64,000 nucleotides of DNA from Mycolicibacterium boenickei (GTDB lineage: Bacteria; Actinomycetota; Actinomycetes; Mycobacteriales; Mycobacteriaceae), in NCBI RefSeq assembly GCF_010731295.1, contig NZ_AP022579.1, positions 2,728,001 to 2,792,000 on the forward strand. The letters are read 5' to 3'. Within the stretch, counting starts at the first letter, position 1, and the number at the start of each line of letters is the position of its first letter. Below are positions 53,666 through 63,285 of the stretch, piece by piece. Both the position numbers and the translations under genes were made by a program. The notes beneath the pieces are model-generated. The model made no database searches and had not been told where the DNA came from. It saw only the letters and a list, made by a program, of their open reading frames with translations.

Positions 53666-55996
53666 ATGGCTGAGTTCAACGGCACCATCAACCTCGATAT
53701 CCGCGATTCGACACCCGACTGGAGCGCTTTCACCGCCAAGCCGGCGCCCGATGGTGCGCCCAATGTGTTGGTGGTGCTCTACGACGACACGGGCTGTGCG
53801 TCCTGGTCGACCTACGGCGGCCGGGTGAACATGCCGACGCTGGATCGGCTTGCCGCCAACGGATTGACGTACAGCCAGTGGCACACCACGGCGTTGTGCT
53901 CGCCGACCCGCTCGACCTTCCTGACCGGCCGCAATCACCACCTCAACGGGTTCGCCTCGATCTCAGAGGCGGCGTCGGGCTTCCCTGGCTACTGCTCGCA
54001 CATCCCGCCGTCCAACGCCACGATCGCTACCGTGCTGCGCGATGCCGGCTACGGCACCTACTGGGTCGGCAAGAATCACAACGTACCGATCGACGCCTGG
54101 ACCGCCGGCGGTTCCAAGAAGGAATGGCCGCTGGCGCAAGGCTTCGACCGGTTCTACGGGTTCATCGGCGGCGAGACCAACCAATGGTTCCCGTCGCTGG
54201 CTGAGGATAACCACTACATCGACCAGCCCTACGGGCCGGAGGACGGCTACCACCTGTCGAAGGACCTTGCCGACAAGGCCATTGCGTTTCTGCAGGATTC
54301 GCGGCAGACCGAGCCGAACAAGCCGTGGTACCTGTGGTTCTGCCCCGGTGCCAATCATGCCCCGCACCACGCCCCCAAGGACTACATCGACAAGTACAAG
54401 GGAATGTTCGACGACGGCTACGAGGCCTACCGGGAGTGGGTCCTGCCGCGCATGATCGAGCGCGGAATCCTGCCCGAGGGCACCGAACTGACGCCGCTCA
54501 ACCCGATGCCGCCCGGCACGTTCTCCGAAGGCGATTCGGTACGGCCATGGGACTCGTTGAGCGTGGACGAGAAGCGGCTGTTCTCCCGCATGGCTGAGGT
54601 CTTCGCCGGGTTCTCCGAGTACACCGACGCCCAGGTCGGTCGGATCATCGACTATCTCGAAGAGTCCGGGCAGCTCGACAACACCCTGATCATTTACGCT
54701 GCCGATAACGGGGCGTCGGGGGAGGGCAGCCCGAATGGCTCGGTCAACGAGAACAAGTTCTTCAACGGCTGGCCCGACGACATGGACGAGAACCTCGCCC
54801 TTATTGACGAATTGGGTACCCCGAATACTTATAACCACTACCCGACCGGGTGGGCGGTGGCGTTCTCGACGCCGTACAAGATGTTCAAGCGGTACACGTA
54901 TCAGGGCGGGGTGTGCGATCCGCTGGTGATCAGCTGGCCCAAGGGCATCAAGTCCCGCGGCGAGGTACGCGACCAATACCATCACTGCACCGATATCGTG
55001 CCGACGATCCTGGAATGCTGCGGTGTCCCGATGCCCGATGTCGTTAACGGGGTACAGCAGCACCCACTTTCGGGAGTGTCGATGCGGTACTCGTTCGACG
55101 ACGCCGACGCGCCGACGAGCAAGGAGACGCAGTACTTCGAGATGCACGGCCAGCGTGGCATCTGGCACAAGGGCTGGAAAGCGGTGACCGAACACGGGCC
55201 GACCAGCGGCATGAGCAACTTCGACAACGACCGCTGGGAGCTGTTCCACACCGACATCGACCGCGCCGAAGCCCATGACCTCGCCGACCAGCATCCGGAT
55301 AAGGTTGCCGAGCTGGCGGACCTGTGGATGCGCGAGGCAAAGGCCAATAATGTGTTGCCGCTCAACGACTACGGCACCCGCGGTGAGGACCTGAAGAAGT
55401 TCCTCGCACTGGAATTCCAGGTCCCGGTGTCACCCAGTGGCCAATACGTCTACTACCCGGGTACCAGTCCGATCCCGGAGCGGTCGGCGGCCAACACGCA
55501 CGCGGTGTCGTTCAAGGTGCTGGCCGACGTTGTGGTCGAGGCCGGGACGCAGGGCGTGATCTTCGCCCAAGGTTCACGGTTCGGCGGGCATGCGTTGTAC
55601 GTCAAGGACGGCAAGGTCCGCTACGTCAACAACTTCCTGGGCATCGCGCCGATGCAGGTGCTGGAGGCGCCCCTACCTGCGGCCGGGCGGCACATCATCG
55701 GCGTCGATTTCGCCAAAGAGCGGATGGGCGAACACGGCGAATCGCACGGCACCGCAACGCTGTACGTCGACGAGGTCGCGTCAGACAGCAAGGAGATCCG
55801 GACGATGTCGGGCCACTATGCGCTGTGTGGTGAAGGTCTGTGCATCGGTTGCGACAGCTCTGATCCGGTGACCACCGACTACAGCGGCCGCTTCGACTAC
55901 ACCGGCGGCCGCATCGTCAAGGTGGTATTCGACGTGGCCGACGACGCCTACATCGACGTGGAACGGCACTTCGCCGCGGCAATGTCGCGAGACTAA
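53666..55996 (+). CDS. Arylsulfatase
   Basis: A 776-residue sulfatase. Metal Asp40-Asp41 lie in VVLYDDTGCASW. The C-x-P-x-R signature is LCSPTRSTFLTGR; Cys78 becomes formylglycine by a separate FGly-generating enzyme. The size and C-terminal beta-rich domain match mycobacterial AtsA/AtsD. It releases sulfate from aromatic or other sulfate esters. No signal peptide is apparent. Its 3' end overlaps the convergent SulP gene by four bases, a gene likely to transport the released sulfate. Confidence 0.92.
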   Translation: MAEFNGTINLDIRDSTPDWSAFTAKPAPDGAPNVLVVLYDDTGCASWSTYGGRVNMPTLDRLAANGLTYSQWHTTALCSPTRSTFLTGRNHHLNGFASISEAASGFPGYCSHIPPSNATIATVLRDAGYGTYWVGKNHNVPIDAWTAGGSKKEWPLAQGFDRFYGFIGGETNQWFPSLAEDNHYIDQPYGPEDGYHLSKDLADKAIAFLQDSRQTEPNKPWYLWFCPGANHAPHHAPKDYIDKYKGMFDDGYEAYREWVLPRMIERGILPEGTELTPLNPMPPGTFSEGDSVRPWDSLSVDEKRLFSRMAEVFAGFSEYTDAQVGRIIDYLEESGQLDNTLIIYAADNGASGEGSPNGSVNENKFFNGWPDDMDENLALIDELGTPNTYNHYPTGWAVAFSTPYKMFKRYTYQGGVCDPLVISWPKGIKSRGEVRDQYHHCTDIVPTILECCGVPMPDVVNGVQQHPLSGVSMRYSFDDADAPTSKETQYFEMHGQRGIWHKGWKAVTEHGPTSGMSNFDNDRWELFHTDIDRAEAHDLADQHPDKVAELADLWMREAKANNVLPLNDYGTRGEDLKKFLALEFQVPVSPSGQYVYYPGTSPIPERSAANTHAVSFKVLADVVVEAGTQGVIFAQGSRFGGHALYVKDGKVRYVNNFLGIAPMQVLEAPLPAAGRHIIGVDFAKERMGEHGESHGTATLYVDEVASDSKEIRTMSGHYALCGEGLCIGCDSSDPVTTDYSGRFDYTGGRIVKVVFDVADDAYIDVERHFAAAMSRD

Positions 55997-57588
55997 CCGA
56001 CAGCGGCCTCGTCGACGGTGTCGAAGTATCGGTGCTGGCTCTCCACCTCCTGCCACCACGGCCAGCGTTTCGCCATCTGGTGCAGGTCGTCGCGCAGACC
56101 GGTGTAGCGGACTTCGACACCGTCGAGCTCGGTCTCCAGATCCCGCAGGCCGTCGAGGATCGTGGAGGTCAGCCAGGGCAACCGGGACAGATCGAGGATC
56201 ACCACGCCGGGACGCGGTTCGGCCGCGGCGACCTTCGTGAGCACCGCGTCGACGTTGGCGCGCAGGTTTGCGGTGTACAGGCCGAGGTCGAACCGCAGCA
56301 CCAGCGGTTCGACGCTGACCTGAACGACGTGAGCCCGATTGGCTTCCCGCAGTACGAAGTACAGGGTGAGCAGGACGCCGCCGGCGACGGCCGGCAGCAG
56401 ACCGACGGTCAGGCCGAACACCCCGACGATCGCTGCCAGGCTGAATTCCAGTTTGTCGAACCTGTACAACCGCCGCAGGGCGCCGATGTCGATCAATCCG
56501 AGCACCGCGACCAGCACCATCGCGCCGAGCGTGGCCTGCGGCAGCTTCGAGAGCGCCGGTGCCAGGAACACCGCGACCAGCACAGCCAGCGCCGCGGTCA
56601 CCAGACCGCAGACCTGAGACCGGGCCCCGGTGCGCAGGTTCATCCCGGTCTGGGAGAACCCGCCGGCCGGCGGCAGCGTGTGGAAGAACGAACCCACCAC
56701 TGCGGCAATGCCGTTGGCGGACAACTCGCGGTCGGCGTCGATCTGTGGCTCATCGGGCCGGCGAACCCCACGCGCCACCGCGACGGTCTCCAGAAACGCC
56801 ATCATCGCGATGGCCAGCGCACCGGGAATCAGGTGCCCGACATGGTCGAGAGCGGGCAGTGCAGGTAGCGGAATGCCTTGCGGCACCTCGGGAATCAACG
56901 CCACGCCCATCGACGGCAGCCCGCCGAAGGCCGCCAGCGCGATTCCCAGCGCCACCACGATCAGCGGACCGGGCACCAGCGGCGCGAACTTGCCGATCAG
57001 CAGGAGCAGCGCGATGGTGACGATGGACAGCAGCACGGTGGGGACGTTCGCGTGACCGAGCTGGCGCAGCACCGACCACAGGATGTGGAAGAAGCCGGTG
57101 GCATGCGGATTATCTTCCACACCAAAGAGTTTGGGTACCTGTGCGGCCGCTACCGTCAGGCCGACGCCGGCCTTGAGTCCGAGCAGCGTCGCCTCGTTGA
57201 TGTTCTCGATGATCGCACCGAGCCGCAAGAGCCGCGCAACCAACAGGAATGCGCCGACCAGCAGCGTCAAGGTGATCAGATGGGCCTGCGCATCCGGTGA
57301 GCCGGCGGCGATCCCCGCACCGACCATCGTCGAGGCGCTCAGCGTGGCGATCGTCGACGTGGTGGTGACGCTGGTGGTGCGTGATCCACCGATGAACGCG
57401 TAGATCACCAACGGCAGCATGCAGGTGTACAAACCGAACTGGACCGGCATGTGCGCCACGGTCGCGTAGGCCATGGCCTGCGGAATGATCACCGCACCGG
57501 CAGCCAGACCGGCGACTACGTCGGCGCGTAACCACACCCGCTGATACGGAAGGATTCCCGGCACACGCACATTCGAAGTATCGCCCAC
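55993..57588 (-). CDS. SulP-family anion (sulfate) transporter with STAS domain
   Basis: A 531-residue transporter. The SulP core begins GLAAGAVIIPQAMAYATVA and has about ten to twelve helices. A C-terminal STAS domain at about 420-525 (PGVVILDLSRLPWLTSTILDGL) follows. It moves sulfate, bicarbonate or another anion. A GTG at 57588 fits family N-terminal length; an ATG at 57630 would overlap the divergent SulP gene and has no ribosome site. Confidence 0.88.
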   Translation of the reverse strand: MGDTSNVRVPGILPYQRVWLRADVVAGLAAGAVIIPQAMAYATVAHMPVQFGLYTCMLPLVIYAFIGGSRTTSVTTTSTIATLSASTMVGAGIAAGSPDAQAHLITLTLLVGAFLLVARLLRLGAIIENINEATLLGLKAGVGLTVAAAQVPKLFGVEDNPHATGFFHILWSVLRQLGHANVPTVLLSIVTIALLLLIGKFAPLVPGPLIVVALGIALAAFGGLPSMGVALIPEVPQGIPLPALPALDHVGHLIPGALAIAMMAFLETVAVARGVRRPDEPQIDADRELSANGIAAVVGSFFHTLPPAGGFSQTGMNLRTGARSQVCGLVTAALAVLVAVFLAPALSKLPQATLGAMVLVAVLGLIDIGALRRLYRFDKLEFSLAAIVGVFGLTVGLLPAVAGGVLLTLYFVLREANRAHVVQVSVEPLVLRFDLGLYTANLRANVDAVLTKVAAAEPRPGVVILDLSRLPWLTSTILDGLRDLETELDGVEVRYTGLRDDLHQMAKRWPWWQEVESQHRYFDTVDEAAVG

Positions 57589-57617
57589 GACGCACGCAAT
57601 CGTGGGAGGGTTGACAT

Positions 57618-59327
57618 GTGGGTACGCCAACGTTCGTTCGAAAGCTCGGTCGTCCCAAGCCCCGTGATGTCATAGCCGGACTGGTCACGGGCCTGTTCTC
57701 CATACCCGAGGGCATGGCCTACGCCAGTATCGGCGGGTTCAACCCGGTCACCGGCATCTACGCCGGCGTCATGCCGGGCATCATTGGGTCGCTGTTCGCC
57801 CGCACGGTGTTGATGGTGACCACCCTGACCAGCGCAATCGCGCTGACATCACGCAGTGTGCTCAAGGAAGCCGGTCTCGATCCGGCGGACCCGGCAAATG
57901 TCGCCGCGCTGGCCCTTGTGGTCGGTGTGGTGATGCTGCTGTTCGGTCTGCTGCGGTTCGGCTCGATCATGAACTTCGTCTCCAACGCCGTGATGACCGG
58001 CTTCTCCACCGGCATCGCCCTGCAGATCGTGGCCGGCGTCCTCGGCGACGCGACGGGTTACAAACCGCAGAGCGGCAACACGATTGGCAAATTCATCGAC
58101 TCCCTCGCCCATATCGGGCTATGGCACCCGGCCGCCGTCGCGGTAGCGCTGGGCACGGTCGCGGTGTGGGCGGTGTTCCACTTCATCAAGCCACTCGAAT
58201 CATTCGCGACGTTGCTCGCCCTCGTGGTGGTGACCGCGGTGGTGGCGGTGGCGCACATCGACGTCGAAACTGTGGGCGACATCGCGTCGATCGCGAATGC
58301 GCTTCCACCGGTGACGGTTCCGAACTTTGCCGCGATGCCCGAGCTGATCGTCGGCGGCGTCGCGGTGGCACTCGTCGCGCTGGCTCAGGCCGCGGGAATC
58401 TCTGCCGCCGTACCGAATCCGGACGGCAGCCGCACCAACATGAATGGTGATTTCCTGGCCCAGGGTGCGGCAAACGTGGCAGGTGGCCTGTTCGGTGCGC
58501 TGCCGGCGGGCGGCTCGCTCTCGCGCACGGGGGTGGCCACCTCGGCCGGTGCCCAGACTCGGTGGGCCGGAATCTTCGCCGGGCTCTGGCTGGCCGTGCT
58601 GGTGCTGGTCGCGGGCTCGGCCGCGGAGATCATCCCGATGCCCGTGATCGGCGGGCTGATCCTGGTGATCGGGGCCGAACTCGTCGTCGGCCGGCTGCCC
58701 GACATCAAGCTGGTGCTGCGGGTCGCGCCGTTGTCGGCCGTCGCGATGCTGGTCACCTTTGCCGCCACCACCCAACTGCCCCTGCACACCGCGATCGTCA
58801 TCGGCGTGATCACCTCACTCGTGCTCTACTGCGCCAAGGCTGCCGAGGCCGCGCAACTGATGGCGCTGACCCCGACGTCCGATGGCGGCTGGCAGGAGGC
58901 GCCCGTGCCCGAGCGGTGCGCCAGCAACGACGTCACCGTGCTGCACTACGCCGGCGTGGGGCTGTTCGCCGAGGTGGCCCGGATCGACGAGACCTGGCCG
59001 CGGGCCGAAGGCACCACCAATGCCGTGGTGGTGCTGAGCCTGCGGGCGCTGCCCGACGTGCCGTCCTCGGTGACCATCAAGGCGCTGCGCCGCTGGGCCG
59101 GCCAACTGACCGCCAACAACGGCAGGCTGATCATCGCCGGGGTCAACCCCGGGACCGCGGAGGTGCTGCTGCGCGGTGGGCTCGATGACCTGCTGGGCGC
59201 CGACGGCGTGGTCCCGGCATCCGACCGGATCTTCGGCGCGCTCGACGTGGCGGTCGAACGGGGCCGCGCCTGGGTGGCCGCTCAGGGCGGCGAACCGGGG
59301 GATTCGCCGCAGCGTGATTCGAACTAG
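57618..59327 (+). CDS. SulP-family anion transporter (divergent paralogue)
   Basis: A 569-residue SulP protein starting with KPRDVIAGLVTGLFSIPEGMAYASI. LPAGGSLSRTGVATSAGAQT is the family substrate-site loop. The C-terminal STAS-like domain begins near ASNDVTVLHYAGVGLF. It differs from the divergent neighbour at 55993 and is not a recent duplicate. GTG at 57618 follows GGGAGG. A shared promoter region of only about 30 bases separates the two genes. Confidence 0.88.
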   Translation: MGTPTFVRKLGRPKPRDVIAGLVTGLFSIPEGMAYASIGGFNPVTGIYAGVMPGIIGSLFARTVLMVTTLTSAIALTSRSVLKEAGLDPADPANVAALALVVGVVMLLFGLLRFGSIMNFVSNAVMTGFSTGIALQIVAGVLGDATGYKPQSGNTIGKFIDSLAHIGLWHPAAVAVALGTVAVWAVFHFIKPLESFATLLALVVVTAVVAVAHIDVETVGDIASIANALPPVTVPNFAAMPELIVGGVAVALVALAQAAGISAAVPNPDGSRTNMNGDFLAQGAANVAGGLFGALPAGGSLSRTGVATSAGAQTRWAGIFAGLWLAVLVLVAGSAAEIIPMPVIGGLILVIGAELVVGRLPDIKLVLRVAPLSAVAMLVTFAATTQLPLHTAIVIGVITSLVLYCAKAAEAAQLMALTPTSDGGWQEAPVPERCASNDVTVLHYAGVGLFAEVARIDETWPRAEGTTNAVVVLSLRALPDVPSSVTIKALRRWAGQLTANNGRLIIAGVNPGTAEVLLRGGLDDLLGADGVVPASDRIFGALDVAVERGRAWVAAQGGEPGDSPQRDSN

Positions 59328-59773
59328 CTGCAGAGCTCGTCGGCCGCAGCCCGCGCCGCCACGATGACGGCAGCCTGACGCCCCGGCTCCAGCTGGGCCC
59401 ATGCCACGTTGTACGTGCCCGGCCCGGGTGCCGCGTCGGGAGCCTGCACGCTCGCCAGGTACGGCTCGATCTGGGCCTTGAGGTCACCACCCTTGGCCTG
59501 CATCCAGATCTTCGCGGCGTGACAGGCCTGGAAATACTCCTCCTCGGTGGACTGCGCGTCGGCGCCGACGGCCGTCGTGACCCCGCCGGGCGAGGTCGCC
59601 ACCTCACCGGGCTTGGCCGTCGGGGTGGCCGCCTCGGCGGTCGTCGTCGCCTGCGGAGCAGGTGCCGTGGATGCCCCGGACTGGTCCTTGCCGGCATCCG
59701 TCGAGCATCCGATCAGCAGGCCCAGCCCGGCGGCTGTGGCGGTCAAGCGTGTGGTCCACGTGTAACGGCGCAT
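59324..59773 (-). CDS. lpqV: Lipoprotein LpqV
   Basis: A 149-residue lipoprotein with lipobox LLIGCSTD. A Thr/Ala-rich linker precedes the conserved block STEEEYFQACHAAKIWM and the end RQAAVIVAARAAADELC. This is the pattern of mycobacterial LpqV (Rv1064c), and the neighbours at 59890 and 60417 match Rv1065 and Rv1066. Function unknown. Its 3' end overlaps the SulP gene by four bases. Confidence 0.85.
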   Translation of the reverse strand: MRRYTWTTRLTATAAGLGLLIGCSTDAGKDQSGASTAPAPQATTTAEAATPTAKPGEVATSPGGVTTAVGADAQSTEEEYFQACHAAKIWMQAKGGDLKAQIEPYLASVQAPDAAPGPGTYNVAWAQLEPGRQAAVIVAARAAADELCS

Positions 59774-59889
59774 CCCGCCAATCTATGCAACACTGGCGGC
59801 CGTGACGGAACGGACCGGATTCCAGGAGTGTTGTCGGGCTCGCTAGCGCGCCCGTCTGCCCTGTTCCCGTCGTTCCTGGAGCTTCACTG

Positions 59890-60414
59890 ATGCTGTCCAC
59901 GCTCGCACCCGTCCCTGCCGTCTCGGCGCCCACCCGGCTGCGACTGCCCGATCTGCTGCACGCCACCGACCGCGCCGCTGACGACGTGTTGTCCGGCCGC
60001 TACGACCGGCTGCTGAGGGGGCTGCCGAAGGATGACCGGTGGTACACCCGGCTGTCCGGTGACGACGAAGTCGAGGTCTGGCTGATCAGCTGGGTGCCCG
60101 ACAAGTCGACCGAACTGCACGACCACGGCGGCTCGCTCGGCGCGCTGACCGTGGTGTCCGGCTCACTGCGCGAAACCCGTTGGGACGGCGAGCTGCTGAG
60201 GCAGCGACGGCTCACGGAGGGCGATCAGGCGGCCTTCCCGCTGGGTTGGGTTCACGATGTCGTCCATGCCTCCGGACCGGTGACGGTGACCGGGCCCACG
60301 CTCAGCGTGCACGCCTACTCGCCGCCGCTGACCGCGATGTCCTACTACGAGGTGACACCGCAGAACACGTTGCGGCGCAACCGCACCGAGCTCACCGACG
60401 CACCGGAGGGATAG
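59890..60414 (+). CDS. Cysteine dioxygenase-like cupin (Rv1065-like)
   Basis: A 174-residue thiol dioxygenase-type cupin. Fe ligands lie in STELHDHGGSLGALTVV (two His) and GWVHDVVHASG (third His). YSPPLTAMSYYEV ends the barrel. The family oxidises cysteine or 3-mercaptopropionate to the sulfinate. Immediately followed by a rhodanese. ATG at 59890. Position and length match Rv1065. Confidence 0.85.
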   Translation: MLSTLAPVPAVSAPTRLRLPDLLHATDRAADDVLSGRYDRLLRGLPKDDRWYTRLSGDDEVEVWLISWVPDKSTELHDHGGSLGALTVVSGSLRETRWDGELLRQRRLTEGDQAAFPLGWVHDVVHASGPVTVTGPTLSVHAYSPPLTAMSYYEVTPQNTLRRNRTELTDAPEG

Positions 60415-60416
60415 CG

Positions 60417-60785
60417 ATGAGCCGCATCGACACCGTGCTGGAGCAGGCCCGCGCCCGGCTGCACCGGCTGCCCGCCGCAGACCTGCCCGAGGCGCTGGAT
60501 TCCGGCGCCGTGCTGGTCGACATCCGGCCCGCCGCTCAACGCGCCGCCGAAGGCTCGGTGCCCGGCGCGCTGGTCATCGAGCGCAACGTGCTGGAGTGGC
60601 GCTGCGATCCGACCAGCGACGCACGGATTCCGCAGGCCGTCGACGACGACGTCTACTGGGTGATCCTGTGCTCGGAGGGCTACACCTCGAGCCTGGCCGC
60701 CGCCTCGCTGATCGACCTTGGGCTGCACCGGTCGACCGATGTCGTCGGCGGCTACCACGCACTGGTGGCCGCCGGTCAGGTCTGA
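60417..60785 (+). CDS. Rhodanese-like sulfurtransferase (Rv1066-like)
   Basis: A 122-residue single rhodanese domain with the active-site loop ILCSEGYTSSLAA (Cys and following residues). ALVIERNVLEW precedes it. It would transfer sulfane sulfur to an acceptor. Two bases after the dioxygenase stop, so they form an operon. Position matches Rv1066. Confidence 0.88.
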   Translation: MSRIDTVLEQARARLHRLPAADLPEALDSGAVLVDIRPAAQRAAEGSVPGALVIERNVLEWRCDPTSDARIPQAVDDDVYWVILCSEGYTSSLAAASLIDLGLHRSTDVVGGYHALVAAGQV

Positions 60786-60797
60786 TCAGGACGCCAC

Positions 60798-62498
60798 TCA
60801 GGCGTTTTCGTTGTTGTTCAGCAGCGGACGGAGTTTCGCGGTCATCTCCGGCGTCCAACCCGGCGGCTGCAGGATCGCCGCCCAGGCATCGGCCACATTC
60901 TGGACGTAAACGTGCCCATGTCCGTCGGGCACGTCGACGGCAACGGCCATGTCCGCGGACACCTGCAGGAACGTCACGATCGGGATCCACTCCATGCGGC
61001 GGGACACGTCGTACCCACGGGGCTCACGCAGCCAGTCCGGCTTGGCGAACAGCAGGTCGGGAGTCCACCACGAGATCGGGTCCGACGCGTGCTGCAGGTA
61101 CACCGCGCGGGGGTGGCCCCATTGCGCTTCTGGCCGGTCCAGATTCTCGGCCTTCGCGACGAACCTGACGTTCTCGCCGTTGTCGTAGATCGGTAGCCAC
61201 TCCGGTGAACCGGCGTCGCGGTCACGGGTGAGCGTCGTCCAGATGGTGTTCTTGAACGTCGGGCCCGAGAACAGCGCGCCGTCGGTGCGGGCGACGAGAT
61301 TGTTCAGCGACAGGAACGGCGCCTCGCCGCCGAACGAGCCAAGGCTTTCCCCGAACACCACCAGCTTGGGCCGCTGGGGCTCAGGCATCGCCCGCACCAA
61401 CGCGTCGACCGCCTCGAACAACGCCTGCCCGGCCTGCCGCGCGTTCTCCTGGTCGACCAGGAACGACAACCAGCTCGGCAGGAACGAGTACTGCATCGAC
61501 ACGATCGCGGTGTTGCCGTTGTACATGTATTCCAGGGCCGAGGCCTCGGCCTCGTTGATCCAGCCCGTGCCCGTCGTGGTGGCCACCGCGACCACAGCGC
61601 GGTTCAGCCCGCCGGTGCGCTGTAATTCCCTGGCCGCCAACGCCGCCGTCGCCTTGATGCCGTCGGCGGAGTGCAGGCCGGCGTAGGCGCGGATCGGTTC
61701 GACCGCGGGCTTGCCGCTGAACCGCGAAAGTTGTTGCACGGTAGGGCCGGCCGACACGAACACCCGGCCCTGATGGCCCAGCGATTCCCAGTCCGCCAGC
61801 GACTGCGGGCCACCCGAGCGCAGGGGCGTCATCGGCGCGGGAAAGTCGGGATCGCTCTCGTCGTTGACCGCCGCGAACGTCCGGTTGATGGTGTCCATCG
61901 CCACCCGGACCACCACCCCGTTGAGCAACGCGATGCTCAACGCCAGCAGCAATGCCACCACCACAACGGCCGAAACCCGTGGCGGCAGAAAGCGATCGAA
62001 CTTGAGATCCAGGAACCGCACCAGCTTGCGGATCAGCTGGCCCAGCTCGACGAACGCGAACAACACCACCAGCGACAGCACCGCCGTCAACGGGTGGTCC
62101 CAGAACTTCAGCCGGGGCACACCCATGAAGTCACGGATCTCGTCCTGCCACACATGGAAGTAGACGATCATCAGGACCTGGCCGACGATGCCGACGGCCA
62201 GCAGGGACAACCACGCCCACTTCGGCGCCCGCGGGCTGGTTTCCGCCGAACGCATGTAGCGGACCAGCCACACCCCGAACACGCCGAGCCCGTAGCCGGT
62301 CGCGCCCGCCGCGCCGCTGACCAGGCCCTGGAACAGCGGGCCGCGGGGCAGCAGCGACGGCGTCAGCGAGAACCAGACGAACACCAGACCCACCGCGGTG
62401 CCGAAGAACGTGTAATGACGCGCCCACCAGACAGGTTTGTCCACGTCACCTGACTGGACTTCGGGTGCGTCGGCCTCGGGTTCGGCGGTGTCGGTCAC
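60798..62498 (-). CDS. Membrane alpha/beta-hydrolase-fold protein (Rv1069c-like)
   Basis: A 566-residue protein. The N-terminal half has about five helices (GTAVGLVFVWFSLTPSLLP, LLAVGIVGQVLMIVYF). The C-terminal half has a Ser-hydrolase-type elbow LVVFGESLGSFGG and His in later blocks (GHVYVQNVADAW). Position and length match M. tuberculosis Rv1069c, a conserved membrane protein of unknown function. The echA8 gene lies 10 bases upstream on the same strand. Confidence 0.82.
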   Translation of the reverse strand: MTDTAEPEADAPEVQSGDVDKPVWWARHYTFFGTAVGLVFVWFSLTPSLLPRGPLFQGLVSGAAGATGYGLGVFGVWLVRYMRSAETSPRAPKWAWLSLLAVGIVGQVLMIVYFHVWQDEIRDFMGVPRLKFWDHPLTAVLSLVVLFAFVELGQLIRKLVRFLDLKFDRFLPPRVSAVVVVALLLALSIALLNGVVVRVAMDTINRTFAAVNDESDPDFPAPMTPLRSGGPQSLADWESLGHQGRVFVSAGPTVQQLSRFSGKPAVEPIRAYAGLHSADGIKATAALAARELQRTGGLNRAVVAVATTTGTGWINEAEASALEYMYNGNTAIVSMQYSFLPSWLSFLVDQENARQAGQALFEAVDALVRAMPEPQRPKLVVFGESLGSFGGEAPFLSLNNLVARTDGALFSGPTFKNTIWTTLTRDRDAGSPEWLPIYDNGENVRFVAKAENLDRPEAQWGHPRAVYLQHASDPISWWTPDLLFAKPDWLREPRGYDVSRRMEWIPIVTFLQVSADMAVAVDVPDGHGHVYVQNVADAWAAILQPPGWTPEMTAKLRPLLNNNENA

Positions 62499-62508
62499 CC
62501 GTCAGACC

Positions 62509-63285
62509 TTAGCGATGGGTGAAGTTTGCGGCGCGCTTCTCGGTGAACGCCGCCATGCCTTCCTTCTGGTCGGCGGTGGCGAATGCCGAGTGGAACAGCC
62601 GGCGCTCGTAGAGCAGTCCCTCGGCCAGGCTCGACTCGAAGGCGCGGTTGACCGCTTCCTTGGCCATCCGGGAGGCCGACAGCGACATCCCGGCGATGGT
62701 CTCGGCCACCGCCAGGGCCTCGTCGATCAGCGAGTCCGCAGGCACCAGGCGGGAAACCAGGCCGGCCCGCTCGGCCTCGACGGCGTCGATGGTGCGGCCG
62801 GTCAGGATCAGATCCATCGCCTTGGCCTTGCCGATCGCCCGCGTCAGCCGCTGGCTGCCACCCATGCCCGGCAGCACGCCCAGCTTGATCTCGGGCTGAC
62901 CGAACTTCGCCGAATCCGCGGCGATCAGGATGTCGCACATCATCGCCAGCTCGCAGCCGCCGCCGAGTGCGTAACCGGCGACCGCGGCGATGGTCGGGGT
63001 GCGGGTGGCCGCGAACTTCGACCACAGCTCGAAGAAATCGGCCGAGTACACGTCGGCGAAGGACAGATCGGCCATCTCCTTGATGTCCGCGCCCGCGGCG
63101 AAGGCCTTCTCGTTTCCGGTGACGATGATCGCGCCGATGCCGGGATCGTTGTCGAGTTCGGCTGCGGCCGTGGTCACTTCGGTCATGACCTGGCTGTTGA
63201 GCGCGTTCAGCGCCTTGGGCCGGTTCAGTTTGATGGTGGCGACCCGGTCGGTGCGGGTCACCAGGATCGTCTCGAACTCACTCAT
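62509..63285 (-). CDS. echA8: Enoyl-CoA hydratase EchA8
   Basis: A 258-residue crotonase. Oxyanion residues lie in [12 protein letters not shown] and [17 protein letters not shown]; catalytic Glu lies in [15 protein letters not shown]. It hydrates trans-2-enoyl-CoA in beta-oxidation. Its start overlaps the stop of the upstream EchA9-like gene by ATGA. The order matches Rv1070c-Rv1071c. Confidence 0.92.
   Translation of the reverse strand: MSEFETILVTRTDRVATIKLNRPKALNALNSQVMTEVTTAAAELDNDPGIGAIIVTGNEKAFAAGADIKEMADLSFADVYSADFFELWSKFAATRTPTIAAVAGYALGGGCELAMMCDILIAADSAKFGQPEIKLGVLPGMGGSQRLTRAIGKAKAMDLILTGRTIDAVEAERAGLVSRLVPADSLIDEALAVAETIAGMSLSASRMAKEAVNRAFESSLAEGLLYERRLFHSAFATADQKEGMAAFTEKRAANFTHR

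Noticed and set aside
57589..57630. ATG at 57630 as start of the minus-strand SulP gene
   Set aside because: It overlaps the divergent SulP start at 57618 and has no ribosome site; a GTG at 57588 fits family length better.
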